This document shows positions 51,688 through 59,652 of a DNA stretch of 59,652 nucleotides, in pieces. The stretch spans positions 1 through 59,652 of the forward strand of contig NZ_JARBUT010000029.1 of the NCBI RefSeq assembly GCF_028882275.1, given 5' to 3'. Numbering within the stretch: position 1 is the stretch's first letter; each line of letters begins with the position of its first letter. The position numbers were made by a program, and so were the translations under genes. This DNA comes from Nocardiopsis sp. N85. GTDB lineage: Bacteria; Actinomycetota; Actinomycetes; Streptosporangiales; Streptosporangiaceae. The notes under the pieces were generated by a model. The model saw nothing but the letters and a program-made list of their open reading frames with translations, did no database searches and had not been told where the DNA came from.

Positions 51688-53280
51688 TCAGGCCTTGGCG
51701 TCCTCCGAAGCGACGGCGGAACCGCCCTCCTCGCCGGAGCGGACCTCGGCCTCGACCCGGTCGAAGTCGGCGGCCATCTGGTCGCTGACCCTGCCCAGGC
51801 CGTTGAACACGAAGATCGCGGCGAAGCTCAGGATCGCGGCCGGGACCATCGCGTACAGGCCGATGCCGAAGAAGGCCTCGTCCAGGATGTCCCACAGGAT
51901 GGCGGTGCCGCCTCCCGCGATCATGCCCGCCAGCGCACCGGTCCAGGTCATGCGCTTCCAGAACACCGACAGCAGCAGGATCGGGCCGAACCCGGCGCCG
52001 AACCCGGCCCAGGCGTAACCGACCAGTTCCATCACCGAGCTGTTCCCCCACAGGGCGATGCCGGCCGCGGCCAGGGCCACGGCGATCACGGCGCCGCGGC
52101 TGATCCACAGCAGGGTCTTGGGGTCGGCGTCGCGGTCCACGAACGCCCGATAGCCGTCCTCGGTCAGGGACGAGGACGCCACCAGCAACTGGGAGTCGGC
52201 GGTGCTCATCACGGCGGCCAGGATGGCGGCGAGCAGCACGCCGGCGACCAGCGGGTGGGCCAGGGCCTCGATCAGGCGGGGGAACACCTGCTCGGGGGAG
52301 TCCAGCGGGGTCTCGAACCGGGCGATGCCGATGAAGCCGACCAGGACGGCCAGGGCCATCGCGCTGATCGCCCAGGTCACGCTGATGGTGGCGGCGGCCG
52401 GGATGTCCTTGACCGAGCGGATGCCCATGTACCGGGCGAGGATGTGGGGCTGGCCGAAGTAGCCCAGGCCCCAGGCCAGACCGGAGACGATGACGACCCA
52501 GCCCAGGGTGTCGGTGGACACCCACTGTCCGAGGTCGGCGTCCAGGGAGGTGCCGCCCACCGCCGAGAGCAGGCCGTCGCTCTTGGCCGCGACCCCGTCG
52601 GCCAGTCCGGAGAATCCGCCCAGGGCGGTGATCGCCAGGACCGGGACGATGAGCAGGGCCAGCCACATCATCGCGGCCTGGACCACGTCGGTGTAGGAGA
52701 CGGCGAGGAACCCGCCGAGCACCGTGTAGAGCACCACGATGCCGACACCGATGGCGATGGCCGGGGCCGGGTCCAGACCGAAGATCTGGTCGAACAGGGC
52801 GGCCATGGCGACCAGGCCGGAGGCGACGTAGAAGAAGTAGAAGACGATGATGAGGACCGACGACACGCCGCGCAGCAGGCGGGTGGGGTCGTTGAACCGG
52901 TTCTCCAGGAAGGAGGGCAGGGTCAGCGAGTCGGAGTCGCCGCCGATCCGGGCGTCGGTCACCCGTTGGGTGTAGACCCGCAGGCGCGGGGCCAGGAGGA
53001 TCCAGCTTCCGGCGAAGCCACAGGCCAGTCCGACGGCGATCCAGGCCTCACCCAGGCCGGAGACGTAGACGGCGCCGGGCAGGCCCAGCAGCAGCCAGCC
53101 GCTGAAGTCGCTGGCGTTGGCGCTCAGGCCCGCCACCCAGCTGTTGAGCCGACGTCCGCCTAGGACGAAGTCCGATTGGGAGACGGTGCGCCTGTAGGCC
53201 CACAGGCCGATGGCGACCATGGCGATGAGGTAGACGCCGAAGGCGCCGGTGGACCAGAGCATGGACTCGGTCAAGGCCAC
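51688..53280 (-). CDS. putP: sodium/proline symporter
   Basis: A 530-residue sodium:solute symporter of the PutP type with about 13 membrane helices. Typical stretches are FGVYLIAMVAIGLWAYRRTV, LGGRRLNSWVAGLSANASDF, SGWLLLGLPGAVYVSGLGEA, LNLPSF-like LTLPSFLENRFND and YGWAGFG-like ELVGYAWAGFGAGFGPILLL. The C-terminal 40 residues are charged and cytoplasmic. It imports L-proline with sodium as an osmoprotectant or carbon/nitrogen source. No putA lies beside it; a hairpin terminator follows. Confidence 0.95.
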   Translation of the reverse strand: MALTESMLWSTGAFGVYLIAMVAIGLWAYRRTVSQSDFVLGGRRLNSWVAGLSANASDFSGWLLLGLPGAVYVSGLGEAWIAVGLACGFAGSWILLAPRLRVYTQRVTDARIGGDSDSLTLPSFLENRFNDPTRLLRGVSSVLIIVFYFFYVASGLVAMAALFDQIFGLDPAPAIAIGVGIVVLYTVLGGFLAVSYTDVVQAAMMWLALLIVPVLAITALGGFSGLADGVAAKSDGLLSAVGGTSLDADLGQWVSTDTLGWVVIVSGLAWGLGYFGQPHILARYMGIRSVKDIPAAATISVTWAISAMALAVLVGFIGIARFETPLDSPEQVFPRLIEALAHPLVAGVLLAAILAAVMSTADSQLLVASSSLTEDGYRAFVDRDADPKTLLWISRGAVIAVALAAAGIALWGNSSVMELVGYAWAGFGAGFGPILLLSVFWKRMTWTGALAGMIAGGGTAILWDILDEAFFGIGLYAMVPAAILSFAAIFVFNGLGRVSDQMAADFDRVEAEVRSGEEGGSAVASEDAKA

Positions 53281-53710
53281 CCTCCTTTCCTGGACGACGC
53301 GCGAGGAGTGCTCACGCGTTCTTTATGTTCACTGTCCCGGATCATCACCTTTTGTTCATCAGGTCACAACACCCGGGCTCGGAAAAACACCACTTCGAGA
53401 CCTCTCTGAGTCTTTGACCGGCCATTATTGTCCGCTGAGCCAGGCCGGGGCCCGTGATTTCGTCCGCTGGAACAAATGACCGAGCGCGGTTCGGCCGGCC
53501 GGGTCGCCGATGTCGGCTTCCGCCCTTCCGTCCACAGGACGTGGACGAGTATCGACATCCCCAGAGCCGCCGCTTAGCCTGGAATCAGGCGGAACCGGGG
53601 CCACCCCGCACCCGCCCGTCGACCGTCTCCCCCACCTCCGACGCCCCCATCCGTCCGAGAATCGTGGACGAACGGCCTTCCCGAGCCGCCGCACAGAAAG
53701 CGGGAGGACC
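53281..53710. other. divergent intergenic region, no gene
   Basis: About 430 bases separate the symporter from the STAND gene. The first 130 bases are relatively AT-rich and probably hold the symporter promoter. GGAGG at 53703-53707 is the STAND ribosome-binding site, unusually close to its ATG. Frames through the rest are low-complexity. Confidence 0.45.
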
Positions 53711-56260
53711 ATGACGAGCGGAACCGGCCCGACCGGCGGGAGCCGCGACCATCCACCGGTGATGGGCGGCGTTCCCCCCGCGGATCCCGATTTCACCGGC
53801 CGCGAGGCGATCCTCGAACAGATCCACGCGGCCCTGCAGGGACGCGAGGGGGCCCGCTACCTGATCGGCGGCGGAAGCGGTGTCGGCAAGAGCCTCATCG
53901 CCCGTCAGTACGCGCACCGGTACGCCGAGCACTACGACCTGATCTGGTGGGTGCCCGCCGCCACCGACATCGACGCCAACGGCTCCTTTCTGCGTCTGGC
54001 CGAGCAGATCGGGCTGACGGTCTCCCACGACCACATCGCCCGCACCGTGCAGGGGGTGCGCCGGGCCCTCACCCGCGACCCGAGGATCGGTTCGTGGCTG
54101 CTGGTGTTCGACGGGGCGTCGGACATCGAGACCCTGGTCTCCGACTACGTGCCCGAGGGAGGGCCCGGCCGGGTCCTCATCACCAGCCGGGACCACCGGC
54201 GCCCACGGTGGAACCGGATCGGTCGTCTCATCGACGGACGGGTCGTGCCCCGGCTGGACACCGCCGAGAGCCTGTCCCTACTGCGCAAGGTGTGCCCCGA
54301 ACGCGTGGAGCCGCTCGGCACCGGCGAGCGCCTGGCCGAGCACCTCGAACACCTGCCCCTGGCCCTGTCCCAGGTCGGGGCGTTCCTGCGGGAGTCCCCG
54401 CTGGAGACCGAGGAGTTCTTCGAGCGTTTCCAGGAGCGCTACACCGACATGGTGACCCGGATGGGCACCGACGACGAGCACACCGCGCCCTTGGCGGCGG
54501 CCTGGGCGATCCAGGCCGAGGAACTGCTCGGGGACGCCGACGACGGCACCGGCCGAGCGGTGGTCGAACTCGTGCGCCTGTGCGCCTTCCTGGCCCCGCT
54601 GCCGTTGTCGCGGTCCTTCTTCACCCGGGCCCGCGGCCTGGGGGACGCCCCTGGGCAGAGGGGACCGTTCGACGACGAGGTCCGCCTGGATCGGGTCCTG
54701 GAGTTCATGCGACGGCGCAGACTCGTCTCCGTCGACCCCGGCAACGACACCTTCCACCTGCACGAACTGTTCCAGGAGGTGATCCGGGACTCGATGCCCC
54801 TGGTGGAGAAACTGCGCTACCGGGAGCTGGCCCGGCGGGTACTGGCCCACAACGACCCGGGAGAGCCCGCCGACCCGGCGCACCGCGACCGGTACCTGGT
54901 GCTGCACGCCCACGTGAAGGAGTCCCAGGCCTGGTCGAGCCGTGACCCGAGGGTGCGTTCCCTGGTCCTCAACGTGATCGACTTCCTCACCGAGACCGGC
55001 GAGTACCCCAAGGCCGTGGGCGTGGCCGACCAGGCCGTCAACGCGTGGGGGGACGACCCGGCGCCCCTGCTGCACGCCCGTCTGCGACGCAACAAGATCC
55101 GGCGGATCCACAGCGAGTACGCGACCGCACTGGCGGAGGCGCGCGACATCCACCGGGGGCAGCTCGACCGGGGCGGCCCCGAGGCCGACGAGACCCTGGA
55201 GGCGCTGCGGGCGGTGGCCATCGCCCTGAGCGGACTCGCCCGGTTCGACGAGGCCGAGCGCCTCTTCGAACAGATCCTGGAGCACCGGCGCGCCCGCACC
55301 GGGTCCGAGCCGGACGCCCACACCCTGGAGGCGGCGCACGACTACGCCCAGGTGCTCCAGGAACAGGGGAGGTTCGACCAGGCGCTCCTGGTCTCCGAGC
55401 GCAACCTGCGCGAACGCGCCGCCCTGCTGGGGCCCGACAGCGTGCCGACCCTGCGCACCGACCTCAACCTGGGGCTGACCCTGATGTCCCTCGGGCGCTG
55501 GGAGGAGGCGCGCGACCGCCTGGAGAGGTGCATGGAACGGTTCGAGGCGATCTCGGCCGCCGAGACCCCGCACGCCCTTCAGGGGTCGTTGTTCCTGGCG
55601 GTGGTCCACCGTGACCTCGGCGACACGGAGACGGGGCTGGAGTACTCCTCCCGGGCGCTCGCCCTCTACCGGCGCCACTACCCGCCGACGGTGCGCCAGA
55701 CGCTGTACTGCCGACTGGTGCACATGGTGACGCTGACCCGGGCGGGTCGCCGGGACGAGGCGGCGGAGGAGGCGCGGCGCCTCCTGCCCCCGACCGACGA
55801 GCGGTTCCCCGACGGTCACCCGTTCCCGGCCTGGGCCCGTGTGGGTATCGGCATCGTGCTGCGCGCCCAAGGGGCGTTCACCCGGGCGGCGGTCGTGGAT
55901 CAGGCCGCTCTGGAGCGTCTTCAGAGGATCTATGGGCCGGGATCGTTCACCACCCTGCCCGCGGCGCTCAACCTGGCGACGGACCTGTACGGGTCGGAAC
56001 GTCACGCCGACGCCCGTGAGCTGGACGCCCTGACCGAGGCGGACTGCCGCAACCTCGTGGCGGACACGCACCCCATCCTGCTGACCGCCCGCCGCAATCA
56101 TCTGGTGAGCAGGCACGTCCTGGGCGAGGACGTGAGGGAGGAGTGGTCGGAGCTGCGCCGGACCCTCGCCGAGCGTTTCGGCCCCGCCCACCCCTCCGTG
56201 GCCTCCATGTCCTCGTACACCCGTCAGGACTGCGATGTCCTACCCGTGATGGTCGTATAA
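53711..56260 (+). CDS. STAND (NB-ARC-like) ATPase with TPR repeats
   Basis: An 849-residue protein. After a short polar N-terminus, DPDFTGREAILEQIHAAL opens an NB-ARC-like NTPase with Walker A GGGSGVGKS, Walker B SWLLVFDGASD, RVLITSRDH and the GLPL-like HLPLALSQVGAFL. A helical middle region follows, then tetratricopeptide repeats of the DEAERLFEQILEHRRARTG type from about residue 480 to 800. There is no N-terminal effector and no DNA-binding domain. Such STAND-TPR proteins act as ATP-driven sensors or scaffolds, in regulation or immunity. It converges with a lone DUF397 gene 21 bases away. Confidence 0.92.
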   Translation: MTSGTGPTGGSRDHPPVMGGVPPADPDFTGREAILEQIHAALQGREGARYLIGGGSGVGKSLIARQYAHRYAEHYDLIWWVPAATDIDANGSFLRLAEQIGLTVSHDHIARTVQGVRRALTRDPRIGSWLLVFDGASDIETLVSDYVPEGGPGRVLITSRDHRRPRWNRIGRLIDGRVVPRLDTAESLSLLRKVCPERVEPLGTGERLAEHLEHLPLALSQVGAFLRESPLETEEFFERFQERYTDMVTRMGTDDEHTAPLAAAWAIQAEELLGDADDGTGRAVVELVRLCAFLAPLPLSRSFFTRARGLGDAPGQRGPFDDEVRLDRVLEFMRRRRLVSVDPGNDTFHLHELFQEVIRDSMPLVEKLRYRELARRVLAHNDPGEPADPAHRDRYLVLHAHVKESQAWSSRDPRVRSLVLNVIDFLTETGEYPKAVGVADQAVNAWGDDPAPLLHARLRRNKIRRIHSEYATALAEARDIHRGQLDRGGPEADETLEALRAVAIALSGLARFDEAERLFEQILEHRRARTGSEPDAHTLEAAHDYAQVLQEQGRFDQALLVSERNLRERAALLGPDSVPTLRTDLNLGLTLMSLGRWEEARDRLERCMERFEAISAAETPHALQGSLFLAVVHRDLGDTETGLEYSSRALALYRRHYPPTVRQTLYCRLVHMVTLTRAGRRDEAAEEARRLLPPTDERFPDGHPFPAWARVGIGIVLRAQGAFTRAAVVDQAALERLQRIYGPGSFTTLPAALNLATDLYGSERHADARELDALTEADCRNLVADTHPILLTARRNHLVSRHVLGEDVREEWSELRRTLAERFGPAHPSVASMSSYTRQDCDVLPVMVV

Positions 56261-56280
56261 GAGGAGAGCGGAGAAGGATT

Positions 56281-56484
56281 TCAGCGCTTGGCCGTGGCCA
56301 GGAAGGTGGACCATTCGTCGTTCTTGAATCCGAGCCGCGCCAGGTCCGGGTTCACCGAATCCCGGAAGTACGATTCCCCGGATTCCAGGTTCAGCACTTC
56401 ACAGCACGCACCCACATCATAAGAATAGCGCGACTTCCGCCACCGGCCAAAGAAATCCGAACCCTTTTCCGGGCTGTTGATCAT
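56281..56484 (-). CDS. solitary DUF397 family protein
   Basis: A 67-residue protein with the DUF397 pattern: WRKSRYSYDVGACCEVLN, YFRDSVNPDLARLGF and a final EWSTFLATAKR. ATG 56484 gives a normal family length; an in-frame ATG at 56553 would add 23 residues of hydrophobic sequence. DUF397 genes normally follow an XRE/DUF5753 regulator, but none lies upstream here. The gene and its 5' flank are clearly lower in GC than the surroundings, which suggests acquired or decaying DNA. Confidence 0.82.
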   Translation of the reverse strand: MINSPEKGSDFFGRWRKSRYSYDVGACCEVLNLESGESYFRDSVNPDLARLGFKNDEWSTFLATAKR

Positions 56485-57081
56485 TATCCGTCCACTCTGA
56501 CCGATATGCCGATAAGAAGGCATGCCCAGCACAAGGAAAAAGGGATTATTCACAAGAAATATGGCGGTTCAAAGAGCAGAGTGCCCCGAACCGGCAGAGC
56601 CCTGTCGCCTACCCCACGCCGGGCGCGCCAAACACCTGATCTTTTTTTCACGGCCCGAAGTAGAAGGCAAGTGACGGGCGAGACCAGTGTGGTCGCTTTT
56701 CCATAACATTGCCGATGGCCTACTCGAATCATCGGAGTGCCACCGCGAAGACCCCTGAAATCCGGGTGTTTCATGCCCTGCTGTCGGTTTATACATCCGC
56801 CCTTTGACATATTCATCGGACGTCCTCGGGGAGGGGCCGGCGACCGCGATCCGCTCCCGGCGGGGGCGGCGGGGCCGCTCCGGGCGGGCCGGACAGGCCG
56901 GTGGCCCGGGTCGCGCGCCTCGACCCGGGCCACCGGAGTAGGAGGGCGAAGCCCTCACAGGAGAAAGGTACTGTCCGAACCGCCCGGGGGAGGCGGTTCG
57001 CCCACTTCCGTCGCGTGCCGTTCATCTCGGGCGGTGGGAGGCCGTCCCGGTCGGCCCGCATCGGGGCCCCGGGAACGTGAA

Positions 57082-57120
57082 CGGCCCTTCTCCCCCACCG
57101 CCGATGAGGGAGAAGGGCCG
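57082..57120 (-). terminator. hairpin downstream of nrdB
   Basis: CGGCCCTTCTCCC (57082-57094) pairs perfectly with GGGAGAAGGGCCG (57108-57120), leaving a 13-base loop. It lies 365 bases past the nrdB stop, so it may end the nrd transcript after a long 3' region. Confidence 0.65.
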
Positions 57121-57179
57121 GGTCGATGGCGACCGGGGCGTGTTCCGTGGACACCGCCCGTCGCGCGGCAGGGCGGTTA

Positions 57180-57212
57180 TCCGAGGAACGCGCCTGGGCC
57201 GTGTTCCTCGGA
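57180..57212. repeat. palindromic repeat unit 1
   Basis: TCCGAGGAACGCG (57180-57192) pairs with CGTGTTCCTCGGA (57200-57212) with one wobble pair and a seven-base loop. Confidence 0.7.
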
Positions 57213-57297
57213 CCTCCGCTCCGGTTCGTGCTCGGCGCGCCCGGAGAACGGGAAGACCGTGGGCGCCCGCCCCCGCGATCCCGAGGGCGCGGAAGGG

Positions 57298-57335
57298 CAT
57301 TCGAGGAACAGGCACCGGTGCGTGTTCGGTGGATG
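57298..57335. repeat. palindromic repeat unit 2
   Basis: A 38-base imperfect palindrome centred on ACCGGT. The left half contains GAGGAACAGGCACC and the right half GGTGCGTGTTCGGTGG, the same half-site as in unit 1. Confidence 0.65.
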
Positions 57336-57484
57336 CCTTCGCTCGGTTCGGCGTTCGCGCCGATCGATGGGGCCACCGTCGGGCGATCTCACGCAAGACG
57401 GCCGGCGGAGGTCGGCCCGGGTTCGGCCGTCCGAGCGCGGGCGGCCCGGCGAGAGGCGGCCCGGGACGATCCGCGGAACACGCC

Positions 57485-58567
57485 TCAGTCCCAGTCCAGG
57501 CCGCCGCCGGTCTGGTACTCGATCACGCGGGTCTCGAAGAAGTTCTTCTCCTTCTGGAGGTCCATCATCTCGCTCATCCAGGGGAACGGGTTCTCCGTCT
57601 CCCCGAAGATGGGGGCCAGGCCGATCTGCTCGGCGCGACGGTCGGTGATGAAGTGCATGTACTTCTCGCACAGCTCACCGTTGAGGCCCAGGATGCCGCG
57701 CGGCATGGTCTCGCGCCCGTAGGCGACCTCCAGCTCGCAGGCGTCGGTCAGCATCTGCCGGACCTCGGCCTGGAACTCCTCGGTCCACAGGTGCGGGTTC
57801 TCGATCTTGATCTGGTTGATCACGTCGATGCCGAAGTTCAGGTGGATCGACTCGTCGCGCAGGATGTACTGGTACTGCTCGGCGATGCCGACCATCTTGT
57901 TGCGTCGGCCCAGCGACAAGATCTGCGCGAAGCCGGTGTAGAACCACATGCCCTCGAAGATCACGTAGAACGCCACGAGGTCGCGCAGGAACGCCCGGTC
58001 CGCCTCGGGAGTGCCGGTGCGGAAGTCCGGGTTCTCCAGGTTCTGCGTGTACTTGAGCGCCCAGGCGTCCTTCGCGGTGATGGACGGGACCTCCCGGTAC
58101 ATGTTGAAGAGTTCGCCCTCGTCCAGGCCGAGGCTCTCGCAGATGTACTGGAAGGTGTGGGTGTGCACGGCCTCCTCGAACGCCTGGCGCAGCAGGTACT
58201 GGCGGCACTCGGGGTTGGTGAGCTGGCGGTACACGGCCAGGACGATGTTGTTGGCGACCAGCGATTCCGCGGTGGCGAAGAAGCCCAGGTTGCGCTTGAG
58301 CATGAGGCGCTCGTCCTCGGTGAGCCCGTCACGGGACTTCCACAGGGCGATGTCGGCCTGCATCGCGACCTCGGTGGGCATCCAGTGGTTGTTGCATCCG
58401 GAGAGGTACTTCTCCCAGGCCCACGTGTACTTGAGCGGGAGGAGCTGGTTGACGTCGGCGCGGGCGTTGATCATCGCCTTGTCGTCGACGTTGACGCGCG
58501 CGGCGTCGCGCTCGATCTCGCCGAGGCCGCTGGTGGCGCTCGCGGTGTTCTCAGAGGTCGCGGTCAT
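57485..58567 (-). CDS. nrdB: ribonucleotide reductase beta subunit, class Ic signature
   Basis: A 360-residue R2 protein that generates the radical for NrdA. ATG 58567 has AAGGAAAG upstream. Metal ligands are visible: Glu101 (FATAESL), Glu132 and His135 (EEAVHTH), Glu205 (VIFEGMW), Glu239 and His242 (LRDESIH). The first ligand is Glu instead of the usual Asp, and the radical Tyr position, seven after Glu132, is Phe139. These spacings equal Glu89, Glu120 and Phe127 of the Chlamydia trachomatis class Ic enzyme, which uses a Mn/Fe cofactor. Tyr234 matches its relay tyrosine. It follows nrdA by 116 bases in one operon. Confidence 0.96.
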   Translation of the reverse strand: MTATSENTASATSGLGEIERDAARVNVDDKAMINARADVNQLLPLKYTWAWEKYLSGCNNHWMPTEVAMQADIALWKSRDGLTEDERLMLKRNLGFFATAESLVANNIVLAVYRQLTNPECRQYLLRQAFEEAVHTHTFQYICESLGLDEGELFNMYREVPSITAKDAWALKYTQNLENPDFRTGTPEADRAFLRDLVAFYVIFEGMWFYTGFAQILSLGRRNKMVGIAEQYQYILRDESIHLNFGIDVINQIKIENPHLWTEEFQAEVRQMLTDACELEVAYGRETMPRGILGLNGELCEKYMHFITDRRAEQIGLAPIFGETENPFPWMSEMMDLQKEKNFFETRVIEYQTGGGLDWD

Positions 58568-58683
58568 GGTGTCTTTCCTTCTCCGGGAGTGCCCGGAAGC
58601 GCTTCGTGGGGTGGAGAGGGCCGCCCGCCCCGGGCGGGGGCGGGCGGCCGAGGAGTCGTCGCGGCCGGAAGGGCCGAGGGGAC

Positions 58684-59652
58684 CTACTGGCAGGCCTCGC
58701 ACTCGGGGTCGTCGATGGAGCAGGCCTGCCCGTCGACGATCTCGAACTCGTCCTCGATCGGTTCGGGCTCGGCCACGGGCTCCGGGCGGACGACGGCCGC
58801 CGGGGCCGGGGCCGGGGCGGCAGCCGGGGCGGGGCTCGCCGCCGGGGTCGCGGCGACCGCGTTGAGACGGCCGTCGGTGCCCTTGATGGTGCTCTTCTCC
58901 ACGTGGGTGGCGCTCTGCGAACGCAGGTAGTAGGTGGTCTTGAGACCGGAGCGCCAGGCGCGGCGGTACAGGGCGTCCAGCTTCTTACCGCTGGGGGCGG
59001 CCATGTACAGGTTGAGCGACTGGGCCTGGTCGATCCACTTCTGGCGACGCGATCCGGCGTCCACGAGCCAGTTCGGGTCGACCTCGAAGGCGGTGGCGTA
59101 CAGCGCCTTCAGGTCGTCCGGAACGCGGGCGATCGCGCCGAGGCTGCCGTCGTGCAGCTTGAGCTGCGAGACCATGTCCTCGTCCCACAGTCCGCGGTCC
59201 TTGAGGTCGCGGACCAGGTAGTCGTTGACGACGGTGAAGTCGCCGGACATGTTCGACTTGACGAACAGGTTGCGGTAGACCGGCTCGATCGACTGGCTGA
59301 CGCCGGTGATGTTGGCGATGGTCGCGGTGGGCGCGATCGCCATCACGTTGGAGTTGCGCATGCCGGTCCGCTTGACCTTCTCGCGCAGCGAGAACCAGTC
59401 GAGGGTCTGGCCACGGTCCATGTCGAGCTCGCCGCCGCGCTCCTTGGCGAGCAGGCGCACGGAGTCGATGGGCAGGATGCCCTGGCTCCACAGCGAGCCC
59501 TCGAAGGTCTCGTAGGCGCCGCGCTCGGCGGCCAGTTCCATGGAGGCCTCGATGGCGTGGTAGCTGATGAGCTCCATGCTCTCGTCGGCGAACTCCACGG
59601 CGCTCCGGGAGGCGTAGGGCAGACGCAGCTTGAACAGCGCGTCCTGGAAGCC
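58684..59652 (-). CDS. nrdA: ribonucleotide reductase alpha subunit, 3' part
   Basis: The last 322 residues of the large subunit; the 5' part runs off the right edge. Family landmarks are MRNSNVMAIAPTATIANIT, SIEPVYRNLFVKSNMSG, AQSLNLYMAAPSGKKL and TTYYLRSQSATHVEKST with the two radical-path tyrosines. The tail has an Ala/Pro-rich linker and ends CSIDDPECEACQ, giving the redox cysteines that reduce the active site. It reduces ribonucleotides to deoxyribonucleotides with NrdB. The ATP cone, if present, would be outside the window. Confidence 0.97.
   Translation of the reverse strand, partial: GFQDALFKLRLPYASRSAVEFADESMELISYHAIEASMELAAERGAYETFEGSLWSQGILPIDSVRLLAKERGGELDMDRGQTLDWFSLREKVKRTGMRNSNVMAIAPTATIANITGVSQSIEPVYRNLFVKSNMSGDFTVVNDYLVRDLKDRGLWDEDMVSQLKLHDGSLGAIARVPDDLKALYATAFEVDPNWLVDAGSRRQKWIDQAQSLNLYMAAPSGKKLDALYRRAWRSGLKTTYYLRSQSATHVEKSTIKGTDGRLNAVAATPAASPAPAAAPAPAPAAVVRPEPVAEPEPIEDEFEIVDGQACSIDDPECEACQ

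Larger units (their letters stand above)
56485..57484. other. 1-kb intergenic region with palindromic repeats
   Basis: No believable gene. Bases 56485-56820 are AT-rich for this genome and may hold the DUF397 promoter or the remains of a lost regulator. From 56820 on, GC is very high. The motif GGAACACG/CGTGTTCC recurs, partly as palindromes, at 57139, 57180-57212, 57298-57335 and 57475. A terminator-like hairpin lies at 57082-57120. Confidence 0.55.

Noticed and set aside
54278..56191. A 637-codon frame opposite the STAND-TPR gene
   Set aside because: It has no recognisable motif and mirrors the third-position GC bias of the real gene.
1..59652. CRISPR arrays, rRNA, tRNA and insertion sequences
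   Set aside because: No regularly spaced direct repeats, no rRNA-like sequence, no foldable tRNA and no transposase-like protein were found by eye. A covariance-model scan could still find a small RNA.

Overview
The window is very GC-rich DNA with actinobacterial gene style: many GTG/TTG starts, ATGA/GTGA stop-start overlaps, DUF397/DUF5753 proteins, DUF3140, LAL-type LuxR. A Thermobifida-like family 9 cellulase behind a perfect CelR/CebR-type operator and a Thermobifida-like cutinase/PET-hydrolase relative point to Nocardiopsaceae, probably Nocardiopsis. That placement is inference; no rRNA or tRNA gene was seen.

Layout. 0.2-5.9 kb: small hypotheticals, a VOC protein, an AraC regulator, a secreted beta/gamma-crystallin protein, a lipoprotein, and a 32-bp repeat present twice. 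6.0-9.3 kb: an SDR remnant, then a tandemly duplicated two-gene cassette of membrane/soluble proteins of unknown function. 9.3-16.9 kb: TetR and acyltransferase, an HsdR-N-like protein, the GH9 cellulase, and a PQQ-type sugar dehydrogenase lipoprotein. 16.9-21.6 kb: DUF1360, GH15, SDR, DUF3140 and methyltransferase genes. 21.7-23.6 kb: a rearrangement scar in which a frameshifted DUF2326 (SMC-like, ABC-3C type) fragment abuts a headless XRE/DUF5753 regulator followed by DUF397.

23.6-32.4 kb is the most interesting block: a five-gene translationally coupled operon (SWIM zinc finger, DUF5691, MoxR AAA ATPase, DUF5682, VWA), followed on the same strand by a degenerate PP2C-like protein. It looks like a MoxR-VWA machine of unknown substrate. 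32.7-35.3 kb: a P450 lacking the ExxR arginine (CYP157-like) and a secreted polyester-hydrolase-like enzyme. 36.0-40.9 kb: a complete branched-chain amino-acid type (HAAT) ABC transporter operon with a TetR-like operator upstream. 41.0-45.2 kb: a large LuxR regulator and a GCS2-type carboxylate-amine ligase. 45.2-53.3 kb: an unusual epimerase-PfkB fusion, an alpha/beta hydrolase, a second acyltransferase, NadE, a putative glycolipid-binding protein and a PutP-type symporter. 53.7-56.5 kb: a STAND/NB-ARC-TPR protein and a lone DUF397 protein.

57.5-59.65 kb: nrdB and the 3' end of nrdA (running off the window). The NrdB has Glu101 in place of the usual Asp ligand and Phe139 in place of the radical Tyr, the two marks of class Ic (Mn/Fe) ribonucleotide reductase.
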